Shown: positions 23,201 through 36,400, numbered from the stretch's first letter. The stretch: 64,000 nucleotides of DNA from Hepsetus odoe (GCA_017165825.1 CM029367.1:17870281-17934280); one strand, 5' to 3'. The notes: generated from the sequence alone by a model not told the origin. Translations and numbers: made by a program.

Positions 23201-26073
23201 TGTGAAAGATTATAAACCTAAACCAAACAAAAGAGAACATATGGCAGTCTTACAAAATAAACATAAGCCATGTGTATTTGGAGGTGAGCCTGAATGTGTG
23301 GCATTCTGTCCAGCATGAACACACCTGTACAGAACTGGTCATAGTGCTGAGGGCAAAAACTGTAGCACAGTCTTTAATGGTGGATTGACTGTCAAATGCT
23401 CCCTGAGTGTCAACCAAAAGAACAGCAACCTGAGGACAAAAATGTAATTAGGCCAAGTACATGTGCATCCTGAGTAGCAGCATAACTTTGTGATGATTAA
23501 GTGACAAGCACCTCACCTTACTGCCATCTGCCTTTTCCACTACAAAGACTTCACTCCAGGCTTGTATTCCTGTTGTTTCTCGCTCACAGCCTCCTCTCCA
23601 TGAGAAACCAGTTAGTGGCTCATCATCTCCTCCCATCCATGACTCAGAAGACTACAGAGGAGGACGAGAAAGAAAAACCTGCAAAGAACTGCTTTTGGTG
23701 TAATATCAATAACTGGCCAGGCTGGTATGACACTTCACAACATGCCAGCAAAGATGAGGACTTCATGCTGATGACTCTGGGGTTATGTGTGGAACATGTG
23801 AGAGCATGTATGGCAAACCTGATTATGCATATAGCGGAGCAAGAAGTCTAGTAGGAAGGACTTTCCCTTGCGAAAAGCACCGGCAACAGAAAGCACGACC
23901 ACATTTAGATCCCGGACATGTTCTTGCATTAGAATCTTCTCCAGCGCAGCAGCATCAAGCTCAAACATATGGTCATCTGCTTTGGCCACCACAATCTGTA
24001 CTGGCCGAGCTCCCTGAGGGATTGGCTCTTCCTCATGTTCAGGTTCAATCTCAAGCTCCTCCTCTACAGCACATGGGGCAACTCCGTTGGTGTCATGGAT
24101 CAACTCCTCCATCGTGTGTGAACATGGACGACATATAGGCACTTCCTCCACCCCTCGCATATCTGTGCATATGCAAAACAAATACAATTTTCACATGTAA
24201 AAAAAAGAATGATACGTGAAGGCGAAAGATTAAAAGTTCCTTTTAACACAAATAATCTAGGAATTGCAGAAGTACAATTAATAAAACCAAGCTGAGACTT
24301 TCACACGCCTATACATTGCTGTAAAAGGACAAAAGGATCTTTTCAGCAATGTTTTGAAAAAGCTTGAATGGTGAGAAATACATTACTGCTAAAGAACATC
24401 TGGGAAGATGACCCAGATGTTTCTTCAGCCAAAACAAAATGGAAAAAGCAGCAGCTCATTAGAATAATTATATATAAAACATGATTTTGGGGGTTTTTGG
24501 GAGTGACAACCTACAGTTACCAAACACTGTTAACATTTAAGACAACATTTGAATGCTTGTATTCAATCTTCTATGCCAACTTCACACTAGACCATGGGTT
24601 AGTAGGATTTTGTCCTTTAGCTGTACAGTCTTCCGCACACGGATCAGTTTCTATTCCAGGCGTGCGGATCCTAGTGTTAACCCCTGCACTTTACCCACAA
24701 GCTTTGATAAGCCTAGAGTTGGTCAGCCGTGCAGCTACATTTGGCTTTTTCCTCTCCTCTCCTCCCTGATGGACACACAAACAGCCTCAGGGTGTCCGCT
24801 CGGCACTGGCCTCTTTGGGCGGAAGTCCAAGTGACCCCAGGGTGTGGAGCAGACTCAAGCGCGCAAGGACACGGGATAGGAGCCAGTAAAAATAACCAGT
24901 TTTTTTCCTTTGGTCTGCTCGAATTGAATGGCCTACATGTACACAAAGTGCTTTTTTAAAATCACAAATCACTGATAACACTAATGTTAACAACACAACA
25001 ATAGAATAACTATTAGAAAAAGAAAAAAGATATAGGAAAAAAATGCACAATTGACAAACACACACACACACACACACGAAAATACTTTTAAAAAAAAGTA
25101 ATCCATACTTAATGTAGTTGTTGAATGAGCAGGTTAAACTGCACACACAGATTACAACAACAAGCCAGAACACGTGGAATCATCTTTCAGCCCATCTCCA
25201 TCTCTCGCCACATCACACGGGTTTACGGACCTCAGAAAAACAAACCTGCCATCAATCAAATCCGCCTCATCTGACCGGTAACATTACACCTGAACTCTGC
25301 GATCGGGGAGGGTCCTGTTTTTCATCAATGTTACAAAACATTAACAAAATACACACGCACGGCTCAGTTACCGAGTAAGTAACTTTCCCAACAGGCTCGG
25401 AACACATCTGCAGAATTTAAGCGCGTTACGAAACGATCTTAATAGAAAATCTGTTCTGCAAAGTTGCCTGCAGCGCTTTACACTCCGAGCCGCGGGCTTC
25501 GCAGCACACAGCGAGAGAAAGTAACAGATGGCACAGGGAGCCGGCACACTCGATAGTTTGCCTAGACTGCAAACTCGCAAGCCAAGAATAGCAAACTCAA
25601 AAAATAACCGGGCCGGAGAAACGCTCACTGTTTGCCTGGCCCGGCGGAGCAAAGCCCCGGACGCCGTGATCTGGACGCAGGTAAACACGCTTCAGGGGGT
25701 CCGCGCGGTGTGCGCCTGCCTCTCTGAGCCGAAGAAGGAGAAAAGTACAGTTGCCACCAAAAACCAGCTGTCAAACATGTTCGCCCGGTCACGGCGAGGC
25801 AGAAAGAGTGGGACAATATCAGTCGTGTCTTCTCAGGTAACGACAGAAGAGGAGCGAAAACTTTATCACACAACTATTCCCAGTTTTACTCCCCACGCCG
25901 CGCACACAGCGTCCCCCAAACTCTCACACAGCCGGCAAACACTGCCCCAAAACTACGGTCAGGGCTGAAAATTGTGTTTAGGTTCTCCGTCGGTTATTAC
26001 CTCGGTCAGGTTTGTGATTTATGTGATTTGTCTCGGAGAAATTCCGAGCTCTCGCTCCCGCGCGCTCCGCCAT
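20229..26073 (-). CDS. atl2: Atlastin GTPase, probably atlastin-2
   Basis: Dynamin-superfamily GTPase that tethers and fuses ER tubules. Exons (minus order): 26073-26001, 24162-23819, 23651-23517, 23429-23325, 23217-23167, 23085-23029, 22946-22857, 22638-22500, 22428-22301, 22115-22059, 21982-21911, 21534-21103, 20348-20229. All phases fit; 600 aa (human ATL2 583). P-loop GAFRKGKS at 119-126, DTQG at 191-194, guanine-recognition RD at 262-263. A helical middle domain follows, then a double transmembrane hairpin at about 494-512 and 514-538 (ARTPATLFAVMF...SLCAWAYV) and a C-terminal tail VLKPLTEQYMEENIRQTV. The start exon reads MAERAGARARNFSETN in a CpG-rich region. The N-terminus is Glu-rich (about 50-70). 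The ATL2 rather than ATL1/ATL3 call rests on sequence similarity plus GALM and DHX57 as neighbours. Confidence 0.95.
25038..25077. repeat. (AC)n microsatellite in ATL2 intron 1
   Basis: Short AC run (about 25058-25077) within AT-rich sequence of the first intron. Confidence 0.8.
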
Positions 26074-26220
26074 CTTGTTCGGTTAAAGTATCGAGCGCTC
26101 CGTCTTCACTTTATCAGAGCAGGAGGCGGGCTGCCGGGTCCTAGTGCCCGCCCACTCTTCCCCCTTCTGTTCCTCTCAGCAGTGCGCGGGACTGTAGCTA
26201 CTAAATTATAAAGAACTTCC
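25380..26220 (-). promoter_or_regulatory. CpG-rich ATL2 promoter, first exon and proximal intron
   Basis: Dense CpG relative to the window average (for example CCGCGCGGTG near 25702 and CGCTCCCGCGCGCTCC near 26053) around the ATL2 start codon at 26073. It extends into intron 1, as is typical of a housekeeping CpG-island promoter. Confidence 0.6.
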
Positions 26221-26567
26221 TCCAGCTCAGTTCATCTGCTTAAGTGTATCCATCATGGAGCTCCAATTGCTCACGCACACGCAGCTTGTACTGTTTAGAA
26301 AAGCTTGTAGAATCCTGAAAATCCTGTGCAGTCTAGAAAAGCTTGTGTAATAAGCCTGCTACTACCTGCAGTTTCCATACAGTTTGCATATTGTGTGCAT
26401 ATTGTCTCTTATGTAAAGACTCTGCTGTAACAAATCCCTTGGCCTATACATCTGATTCTAATTCTCTGCAGATTCTTCAAAGCCAAAGGTCACCAGGTCC
26501 AGTGGCAAATCAGAGAGGAATGAAGCATCGGAGAGGAATAAAGCTTTAGAGCAGTGAAGGGACTATT
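26221..26567. other. Short gene-free stretch upstream of ATL2
   Basis: No exon or recognised element; begins the SINE cluster on its right edge. Confidence 0.4.
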
Positions 26568-26797
26568 CTTATTGTGAGTACACAGCACAGGACACAGTGA
26601 ACCACAATGAAATTTAACCCATGCAAACAAACACACATTGTGCAGCAGGGGGCAGCTATGAAAGCACCCAGGGAGCAGTGACAGAGACGGTACCTTGCTC
26701 AAGGGTACCTCAGGGCAACCTACTGGTAAGGGGTTTGAACCCACAACCTTCCAATCCTGTGGCCAACTCACTAACCACTAGGCCACTGCTGCCCCTT
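26568..26797 (-). mobile_element. tRNA-derived SINE (family A)
   Basis: Antisense copy: starts with the tail (TTGTGAGTACACAGCACAGGACACAGTGAACC), then AGGGTACCTCAGGGCAACC, and ends with the tRNA-like head AACCACTAGGCCACTGCTGCC. Confidence 0.85.
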
Positions 26798-26881
26798 AGA
26801 CTGTGGAGCAGTGATAGTACGGGTGATCCTAGCAGTCCATAACTGATCTTCCACTATCATTCCCTGAGCAATGTCCTTGTG

Positions 26882-27133
26882 GGCAGTGGTGGCCTAGTGG
26901 TTAAGGAGCTTGCAACAGGCTCGGAAGATTGTGGTTTGGAACCCCTTACCAGTAAGTTGCACTGAGGTACCCTTGAGCAAGGTACCGTCCCCGTCACTGC
27001 TCCCCGGGCACTTACATAGCTGCCCCCTGCTGCACGGTGTTTGCATGGGTTAAATGCAGAGGTCCAGTTTCGTTGTGGTTCACTGTGTGCTGTGCTGTGA
27101 CCTTGCAATGACAAGAATAGTCACTTTCACTTA
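26882..27133 (+). mobile_element. tRNA-derived SINE (family A), well preserved
   Basis: Head GGCAGTGGTGGCCTAGTGGTT, central GGTACCCTTGAGCAAGGTACC, tail GTGGTTCACTGTGTGCTGTG...TCACTTTCACTT. About 85 bp from, and inverted to, the preceding copy. Confidence 0.9.
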
Positions 27134-27603
27134 TGGCTGAATCCAGTCAAATCTTCACACCAAAGCTCCAGTGTAAAACCTTATGTGAAAACATAAAATG
27201 TACAACCAAGGAATGATATTCCTATTATAGTAAACATTTTTGCATGGGTTGTCACTTTCTTTCATTTATAAAGCTTAACTAAGAATGAACAATATATTTT
27301 TAAAAGAAGTGGCTCAGAAGGGAGGACTACAGCCTGCTGGGCTCGGAGACTGAACTAACTAAAGAAATGGGTTATAGAGAAGCTAAAAGAAGAATCCTCA
27401 GAGACACTGCAATCTGGGCCTCCATAGTCCTACTTCATATATCCCGCATCACTCAGACCAAACACTGCAGCTGGGTTCACATCCAAAGGTGCAACATAGA
27501 GTATTCATAAATTATAACTTTTTAAAAATTGTGTTGTATGTTTGATTTGTTCAGTTTGAAATCTGAGCCACTTTTTATTTGCTACACAAATAAACACAAA
27601 TAC
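27134..27603. other. Gene-free spacer in the SINE cluster
   Basis: No exon or recognised motif seen. Confidence 0.4.
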
Positions 27604-27823
27604 ATGATCGGCGGATCGGGGGTTCAAACCCCTTCCCAATAGGTTGCCCTGAGGTACCCTTGAGCAAGGTACCGTCCCCATCACTGCCCCCCGGGCGCTT
27701 TCAATAGCTGCCCACTGCTGCACGGGTTTGAGTGTGCATGGGTTAAATGCAGAGGTCCAATTTCGTTGTGGTTCATGTGTGCTGTGCCGTGACCTCGCAA
27801 TGACAAGGGTTGTCACTTTCACA
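27604..27823 (+). mobile_element. tRNA-derived SINE (family A), 5'-truncated
   Basis: Lacks the A-box head. Begins at GATCGGCGGATCGGGGGTTC and continues through the central and tail blocks to TGTCACTTTCAC. Confidence 0.85.
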
Positions 27824-28505
27824 TACTCACCAGTAGCAGTAATATGAATAATCTATAAATGATTAATTATGTATAATGATCAATAAGTGCAATGTTTATA
27901 ATGCCATAAATTGCAAGCGAATATTTTTTATAATCCTTTTTATAAAACAGTAATCTGATTTTAGACGGATTTCAAATTATGGTTACGCCCACAACGATGG
28001 ACCAATGAACACAAACTCTCCCTGAAGACCTCGTTAATATTCATGAAAGTTACATTTGATTGGCTCCTGTCGCTCAGCGGCGCATCCTATTCGTCCCACT
28101 TTACCGGCCCACTTTTGTTGAACTCGCACAAACTACAACATCTGCAAAGGTGTATTTCAGTCCTCCAGGACGAGGGGCTTGATCTCCGTTTGCACCTTGT
28201 TCCCTGTTTAGTGCACTAAAGCGAGCCATGAAATATGACCTCTAGTGCGCTGTTTGTCATGTTAGGTTCTGCACACGTGGCTGCGTCCCAAATGGCTCTT
28301 CCTTGGTCATCTGATGTTTGAGTGCAGAGGAGATCATTTCATGACCTACATAGTGTACTACAAGGAAACACAGCTATTTGAGATTCGGCCGTTGTCGCGT
28401 GATGATGACATTAATTTCGTCGCAGCTTGAAAGTCTGGTGCGTTCAAAGTTTCAGCTGCAGAGGGGAACTGAACCCAACTGCTGGAACACGGAGTCTAAT
28501 CCGCC
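27824..28505. promoter_or_regulatory. GALM upstream region / promoter
   Basis: No coding exon. A GC-richer patch around 28060-28130 contains an inverted CCAAT-type motif (GATTGGCTCC at 28058). It is not a strong CpG island. The GALM TSS is unknown but must lie in or near the right half. Confidence 0.35.
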
Positions 28506-31500
28506 ATGTGTGAGGTAGAAACGGAGACTGTCTCACTGGAGTCCGGACCTTCTGTTGAGAGGTGGACTCTGCGCTCCAGAAACGTCAGTGTAGAAATAAT
28601 CACCTTGGGCGCCGTTATTACTTCGGTCAGGGCAGCTGACCGGAATGGGCAGCAGGCCGATATAGTGTTGGGCTTCGATGATCTGGAAAGTAAGTGAAAG
28701 TGACTATTCTTGTCATTGTGAGTACACGGCACAACACACAGTGAACCACAACGAAATTACACCTCTGCATTTAACCCACACACATGTGCAGCAAGAAAGC
28801 GCCCAGGGAGCAGTGATGGGGCCTGTACCTTGCTCAAGGGCTTGCTCAGGTCTGGGATTCGAACCCACAACCTTCTGATCCTGGGACCTAATCCTTAACA
28901 ATTAGGCCACCACTGCCCCAAAGTTTTAATGGAAAGGAAAATAAGCAAACTATCAAACCAAAAATGATGAATCTGATTGAAAGTACTGCTCACTGAGGAC
29001 AACAAAGACATCAGCAAGGCACAACACCAGTCATTTACACTTCAACACAAAGAAATAGTTTATTCTTTTCATGGCCTTTCACACATTGCTTGTCCAAAGT
29101 CTGACTGTTGACACTTCAGTGCTGAAGCATTACTTCATGACAGTTAATGTTAGAGAAGTTTAGAGAGGCCAGCTGTGTCCCCCTATACTGCCAGAAAAAA
29201 CCTACTGTTTACAGTAAAACTGTGGAATTACACTTAAACCTCAATAATTCGTAAGTTCTGATCTAATGTTCACAGTTTGATCACAAACATTTAATCAAAA
29301 AACTCTTGTTTTGCTATGAAGTTCATGGTCACCTCTTCTGGCATTCAATAATTCTGAAAGTGAAGTGGAGAAATGATAGTGTGGAAAAGTAGATCAAAGT
29401 AGAAAAGTGCCCAAAATCACATGCTCAAGCTTTCCCAGCACAAGGCAAAACTGGCCAACGGTTTCACTGTGAAATCTCAGTTAAAAATATGACAGTACAT
29501 AAAATTTATGCATGTTAATACATTTGAAAGACTTTGATTAATTCATCATTAGTGTCCTAAAAAAGGATAACCTTTATGAATACATTGACAGGTTATCTCA
29601 CTAATCCCCGTTACTTTGGAGCTGTGGTGGGACGAGTTGCTAACCGGATTGCCAGGGGCCAGTTTGTTATAGAGGGAAAGGTGTACAAACTGGCCATCAA
29701 TAACAGACCCAATGCCCTGCATGGTGGCCTCAGGGGCTTTGACAAGGTCAGTAAACATGCATGTTTGGGGTCAAAATATAACCAGATAATTGAACAAAAA
29801 TATTTTTTCTGGGACAGTGTACTTCTGTACTGCACTGGTAAATTATTTGATCTAATATTGATAGGATAATATTATTATTGATTAATTATTGCACACCTCC
29901 AGGCTTTAGTTGCATTGCTGTATAAATGTAGTAGAAGCTGTTTAAACTTTAAACCCTCACTCTTTTCTTACACTTGTGCAGTCTAGCTCACCTTTTGCCC
30001 ATTTCCTGAGGACTCTACACAAGTCTGTGTAACTGGACTTCAGTTTAGATCTCACCTAAAGATTAAACAAGCATGGACACTTTGTCCTTATTGGTAGAGT
30101 TGCAAAATGCGACGGCAGTTCTTCTGTTTATAATTTGATGCAATCTGGAACAACTACATTTGTCCTTATGTTGTAGGATAAAATAAGACAAGACTCTTTT
30201 AAGAAAATAAACAGTTTGTTGGTTTATTGAGTTTTGTAGGTGGACATTTCTGTGTGTCTTCATATTTTTAGGCTGTGTGGACCAGCAAGTCTGTGGCTAA
30301 TGGAGTTAGACTGACCCACATTAGTCCTGATGGGGATGAAGGTTACCCTGGAAACCTAAAGGTTTCTGTTACTTACACACTGGAGGAAAATACACTGAGT
30401 ATACAGTATCATGCCCAGACTGACCAAACTACACCAGTCAACCTGACCAACCATTCTTACTTCAACCTGGCTGGACAGGTGAGACTGGAAACTCATGTTC
30501 ATTCAGTCCCATCAGCTGGTGTAACAGGTGCAGTTAATTGCTCATGGAAACAGAAACATTGCAAAATGTCCAGTACATTCTGTAAATAATTGAACAGTGA
30601 CATATTTGTGGTTTTGCCTCCATTCTCTATTACCATTGAACCAAAGCTGACATCCTGCCTTTCGTTATCTCTGTATTAGGCCAGACAGTTTTAAAGGTCA
30701 TTGTTGGTTTACTTTTAGACCATAATATATACCAGGGCTGCTCAATTATGGCAAAAATCATAATCCCAATTATTTTTGTCAATACTGAGGTCACGATTAC
30801 TAAATGCGATTTCACATTTACTTTCTTTGAATTTAAAGTAAAAAACTTACTGATATCAACATTTACAATGATAATATAAAAAAAAAAATAAAAAAAAAGT
30901 TAATAAATGTTGAGCCAGGGGTACAGCTGTAACGGTGGCAGGGTGCAGGTAGGATGTCAATGTAGAGCCAGTGGTCAGGAACATACATTTATTATCCAAA
31001 GTAACAGAAACAAGGCACAAGGAACTAAAATACCACCATTAACTGTAAGGCTTCACCTTGTGAATGAGCTGCACTCTGTTCTGACTCATTGGGGCTTAAA
31101 TAGTCTTCCCCAGTGAAGCACACCTGTGCCTTCTTGAGCTCAGGTGTGCTCAGTTAGAACAGAGTGCCCTCTACCGTACCAACCATGAAACCCAACCGTG
31201 ACAACAGCATCTGGGATTCTCTGCCGTGTGTCCCTCTCAGATTCCGTGGACTTCACCACTAATTATTAATTGCCAATTATTTTACGTATATAATTGCTAC
31301 AATACACAGGCTTGTTGTGTACAGATATTATTCACATTAAAAAGGGCCAGTATCTGTGTGCACAATTGAAAAACTTGATTCCCATTCTTTTTAGGGCACA
31401 CCAGACATTTATGACCATGAGGTAACCATTTCAGCTGACGCCTATCTTCCTGTGGATGACACCATGATTCCTACTGGTAGTTTATAGTTATTACCTAAAG

Positions 31501-32350
31501 TCAAAATCATTTTTAATATTGCTACCAGATATTGCTTCATATAGCATCTTCCCATTACAGCAGTCGTAGATTTGCAGTTGAGCTTTTCTCCTTCACTCCA
31601 AAGTGAAGAAACTTGAATAGCAGTCTGAGAGATTTTGAAGTGACAGATCACTGTGAAAATCATGTTCATAAAATTCAAATTCACAGGAGAGATTAGACCT
31701 GTAGAGAATTCACTCTTCGACCTCCGAAAGCCTGTTCTTCTCGGGTCTCGACTGAAGGAACTTCCTGGTCCTGGATTTGATCACAACTTCTGCCTTTGGG
31801 TTTCAGGCCAGCCAAAATTGGAGAAGAAGTGTGCACGGTAAGCCAGGGGGTCTCACTGCAAATGATCCAACTTCAATCCAAGGAATCACCTTCCATTTGT
31901 TTCTTGACAACATGTTTCCATTCTATTATCTGACAAATGGCTTTCTTGGTGAAGAGTGGTGCATCCTGGGACAGGGCGTGTTCTGGAGGTGAGCACCACA
32001 CAGCCTGGGATTCAGTTCTACACTTCCAACTTTCTGGATGGATCTCTTAAAGGCAAAGAGGGGGCATCTTATCCCAAACACAGTGCTTTTTGTCTGGAGA
32101 CCCAAAATTGGCCAGATGCTGTCAATCAGGTAAGAAAGGCCAAACTGCTGTAGTAACTGTAGTATAGTGCAGGCCATGCTTCATTATAACAGTAAGTGTT
32201 TTTGCATTTGGGCCTTCAATAAAAGAAAACAGATTAAGCATTTGAATAAATTCTGCAATATTCTCTCTGCAGCCCCAGTTTCCAGATGCTCTGCTTGGAC
32301 CAGGAGAGGAATACATACACACTACGTGCTTCACTTTCTCAGTGGCCTGA
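28506..32350 (+). CDS. galm: Galactose mutarotase (aldose 1-epimerase)
   Basis: Cytosolic enzyme interconverting alpha and beta anomers of galactose/glucose, feeding the Leloir pathway. Exons: 28506-28689, 29592-29746, 30272-30478, 31395-31476, 31687-31837, 31955-32129, 32273-32350. Phases join to 343 aa (human 342). Catalytic-site features by family knowledge: ALHGGLRGFDK with His105; NLTNHSYFNLAG with His174, the general acid; GFDHNFCL; CLETQNWPDAVNQ with Glu308, the general base. All are intact. The start MCEVETE lies in CGCCATG. For exon 6 the acceptor GAAG|AGTGG at 31955 is needed to keep RVVHPGTGRVLEV in frame. A SINE begins essentially at the exon 1 donor. Divergent from ATL2 and convergent with DHX57. 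Confidence 0.97.
28692..28919 (-). mobile_element. tRNA-derived SINE (family A) abutting the GALM exon 1 donor
   Basis: Antisense copy whose tail (GTGAAAGTGACTATTCTTGTCATTG) begins 3-5 bases after the GALM donor GTAAGT at 28690. It ends in TTAGGCCACCACTGCCCC. Confidence 0.85.
30720..31250. repeat. Probable dispersed-repeat sequence in GALM intron 3
   Basis: Contains GGCTGCTCAATTATGGCAAAAATCATAATCCCAATTATTTTTG, a phrase typical of common fish interspersed repeats, followed by A-rich sequence and a GTGGTCAGGAACATACATTTATTATCC-type block. No protein. The family is not assigned. Confidence 0.3.
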
Positions 32351-33430
32351 GGGATTAAAACTCACAAGTTGGTCTCAACACAGATTAACATGCCAAGCTT
32401 GACCAAACAGGAGTCTTTCCTTTCCTCTAGTAAAAATTTGTCTCACCAAAACCACAGGTGTATTTTTTGTTTTGTTTTCAAGAACAGCTGGCCATTGTGA
32501 TTGAAATATCAAAAGAATATGTGGTTTTGTAGTTACACTTACAGTCTAGTCAGACATTAATTACCATAAAATACAATGTCATTCCTAAAGCTCTAATTTA
32601 GTATATGAAACTGTATTCCTTTTCAATAACTGTAGAGACAATAGTTGTTTTTCTCCAGTTGTTCAATTTTTTGTGAGGTTCAGCACTATGATCTGGGAGC
32701 ACCAGCTTCAAGCAGAGTCTGATGATTTCCCTGCTCAAATGCACCTGATTCAGCTCACCTGCTATTTACTAGGTGTAGAGCGTTACTGGGTCTGTTAGTT
32801 CCCTGAAATACTGTCTCTGTCCTTATTGCAATTAATCCAGTAATTACATTTCTTTCTTTGGCCTGTGTTTTATTCTTGTATTTTCAGCTTCCTTCAAAGA
32901 CATGTTTAGAAAAATAAAACACAAGTGTATAATGTAATAATTATAAATCATAAATTCTTTATATAAACACTCTGAAGGTTAAACGAAACTAACAAAAACA
33001 TTTTTCGTGCCATGCACATGCTTTATTGAGTTCTCCCTTATATTATTAAAGCAGATAATCTTTCTCCTTTACAGACTCAAATATGGGTTTAGTCACATGT
33101 TCTATTATGTGTAAAATCACATAAGCTGCGAAGATGTTCTGTTTATTTCTTCTCTGGAAGAAACCGAAATAACATCACAGGGTCAATTCAAACAAATCTT
33201 GATATTGATCAAGTACATTTGTCTGAATTGCTCTATGGCTTGTCATATTCAAATAATTACTCATTCAAATATCTGAGTATGAGGCATGCATACAAGGTAA
33301 CATTCATGTTTATGTTTATAAACTGTTGCATTCTGGTAGAAATGTACCTGCTGAGGATGGCTGATAGATCATTTAAGTAGCAGGTGTTAATGCAAGAAAG
33401 AACATTTCAAGTGTGCTTGATGAGTGCATG
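32351..33430. other. 3' UTRs of GALM and DHX57 (convergent)
   Basis: No coding sequence. A plus-strand AATAAA at about 32912 could serve GALM. The genes end about 1.08 kb apart, tail to tail. Confidence 0.5.
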
Positions 33431-36400
33431 TTACTGCGTTGAGATAAGAGACACAATAGTTTCTATAATGCGTGAGCCTCTTGGGCAGGTGATCAGGTCC
33501 ATGCTAGGGTTCTTGATCTTCTCCTCTAGGAGCTGGTCCAGTTCCCAACGAAGCTCTTTTACCAGCTCAGCCACCTGCACACAAAGTATAAACAAAATAG
33601 ATGAGAGTTAGATCTTTTTACATTGACTTTCATTCAAATATAAACAACTCACTGTCAGGCAATAATTTTACCAGAAGAGTCAACCTAAATAGCATTCATT
33701 CTTGAAAAAAAATCTATCCAAAAAGTTTTGCAATAATAAAAGAAAATTGCAACAGTTATCACCACAGATCAGTGAAGGGTCGAAAATCATTGATCAGCAG
33801 TGACATCCAGAAAGGTTAGGAACCATTTTTCTTGTTGATAACTTTGGCACAGTTTAATTTATCATTCTGGACAAATCTGATATATATTTCAACTTTAAAA
33901 GCTTCCTAATTTCCTGCCAATTAATTGAAATGTAACACGCTTATTACAATTATTTATACAATTTTCTGGATTTAAGTTAGTTTATCAGTGTTTTTTGTAT
34001 TCTTAAACTTTCAAATGTTTTGTACAGCAGGCTTATCCATACCTTTTACCTAAAACTACTTTGTGACACAAAACAAAATTGAATTACCTGATGTGATGCA
34101 GCAGCGAATCGAATCCAGCCGTCGTCCAGAGAAATGATGAACTCCCCACGTTGCAGCTCCACATTCACTTGCCCTCCACCAAAAAGCACCATATGATACA
34201 CAGACACCATGCTGCAGTCACGGATAAACACTCTGCTGGTCTTCACTTTTTCATGGTAGACCAGGTATGGGCTGTCATAGTGACGCACCTGGAAAAAAAC
34301 ATCACAATACAGAGGCCAAAACACTCAGATTAAAACAATGCTTCTTTTATATCAGTTTTAATTAGCACGTAAAGAATCATTTGGTAAAGAATCACTTGTG
34401 CTTTGTTACCATAAAGTTGACGGATGAGGGGTGTATGTGAACTGCTCCATCACTTTTTGTCAAAAAGCGAAGCTCCTCTGCTTTAGGCTGCATCTTAACG
34501 GCTCCTTTACTTGTTATCTTAAACTTGCCCTGCGGAGCTCGCACCTATTGGTCCAGAGAAAGAGCTATAATGCACAGTTTCTTATTGCATGGAATTCAAT
34601 AGTGTAAAAGGAACCAATTAGAAAATTGTTTTACTAAAAACACTGACCTGGACTACATTGGGATACAGGGCTGCACACAGCATGGCTGACATCAGCTTTG
34701 TGTTATCAGAGTTCAGATTTGCCTTAAAGGCAGAAACAGGCAGGAGCAATGTGTTAAAGGTGAAGTAGAAATAACAGTTTTGGGAGTACACTGGTCAAGA
34801 ACACAATCGGTTCTTGAAGAGAAAAAAATTGTATCAATGCACTCTTTTTCAAAAAGCCACACAAAAAAAGCTTGCTAGATAAAACTATTAAATTCACCCT
34901 ATTCATTTATGCTTTATTACCTCATAGCCTGTCACCTCCAACACTCCATCAGTTCCTTTGGAGCTCTTTCTCTCTATGTCTCTGGCCTTCAACCCATCCT
35001 TAACAAAGCCAATATCTGACAGAAGCTCTGCAAACTGTCTTTTGAGACATGCTATTTCCTAAGCAAGAAAAATACATTTTCAGACATGTAACAGAAGATG
35101 TAATGTAATTTTTAAATACATTACAGTTGCCAGGCTTACCTGTAGGCCACGAATAGACAAAAAGTTCTGTCTGCAATACTGATAGCCAGCCTTGGAGCCA
35201 TTCTGTTCTGCACTACACCAACCCTGTGAAACAAACTCATCCATGTTACTACTTGAGTGTACAATTGATATTTTTAGTTGTGACTTTAGTTCTCATCAAA
35301 GAAAACTGTAACCTTGTATGCTTGCAGTAAAGCGAGATGATCACTGTTGGCTAGAGAAAAACTTAATTTGCTCTCATTAGCCTCCTCTCGTTTATCCCAA
35401 GGCGAGACCTAAGAAAGAGAGAGAAGAAATCAGATAGATAGCATGGACTGTTGAACTACTGTTATATTTGAAAGTGTCTTAAAGAGCTAGTTTTATCAAA
35501 AGGAAACTAACTTAATTTTTTTCATTTGGTACAAATGTAGTCAATCAGAAAAGTAAAACTGACATATTGTAATAAATCCACACAGAAAAACAGTCAACAT
35601 AGCCTACATAGCTCTAGTTCAAAACTAAGAACTTTTAATAAAGCATTGGTATTAAGGAAAATGTAGTTTACGTTTGACTTTTTGGCCACGTAACTTCATC
35701 AAAACACAAAGCATGACTGTTTAAGCATAATGCTATCTTACAAAAGGGCTCTTGAAGGCCAGGCTGGCAGCAATAGTGAGTGCTGGGTCCAAGCAGCGGA
35801 AAATGGCTCCCAGCAGCATGAGCTTCCCGATGCGAACATCCACAGGGAGGCAGGCCAGATGCCAGCCCAGCGGAGTCAGACATTCCGCTTCTGTCAGAGC
35901 CCCAAGAGCACACAACCTCTGCTTAGCTGCCTCCAGACTACCACCTGCTGGAGGCTCTATGAGGCGAGAGAACACAGACTCCAAGGGCCGCTCAGAGAAC
36001 ATCTCCAACACTTTAATCCTGAAACAGGAACAGTGTTTAAGATACAGACACCAAAAGACCAAGCATTATAACTAAGAGGATGTCAACATGAGTGCTTTGC
36101 CTATGTTACTTGGAATTTGCTAGAAGGTACCTAAGGCACAGCTGTTCCAGAGGCACTCTCTGTATTTCAGGGAGCTGCTGTTGGCTGAGGTGATGGGTGA
36201 AGCGATGACTGGTGAACAGGTGGAAGCAGACTCCAGATGCCACACGGCCTGCACGCCCTTTCCTCTGCAGAGCATTAGCACGAGACTCCCACACATCTTC
36301 CAGACTCTCCATACTTCGGGTGGCATCATACCTGACACACACAATTTGAAGAAACTTCTAATCTCAGGATATCAAGGTCTTGTGGAGATCAGTGTAATAC

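Noticed and set aside
25528..25968. 146-codon + frame in the CpG-rich ATL2 intron 1
   Set aside because: Long frames are expected in GC-rich DNA; no conserved features. Only a short first-exon possibility is kept as a low-interest finding.
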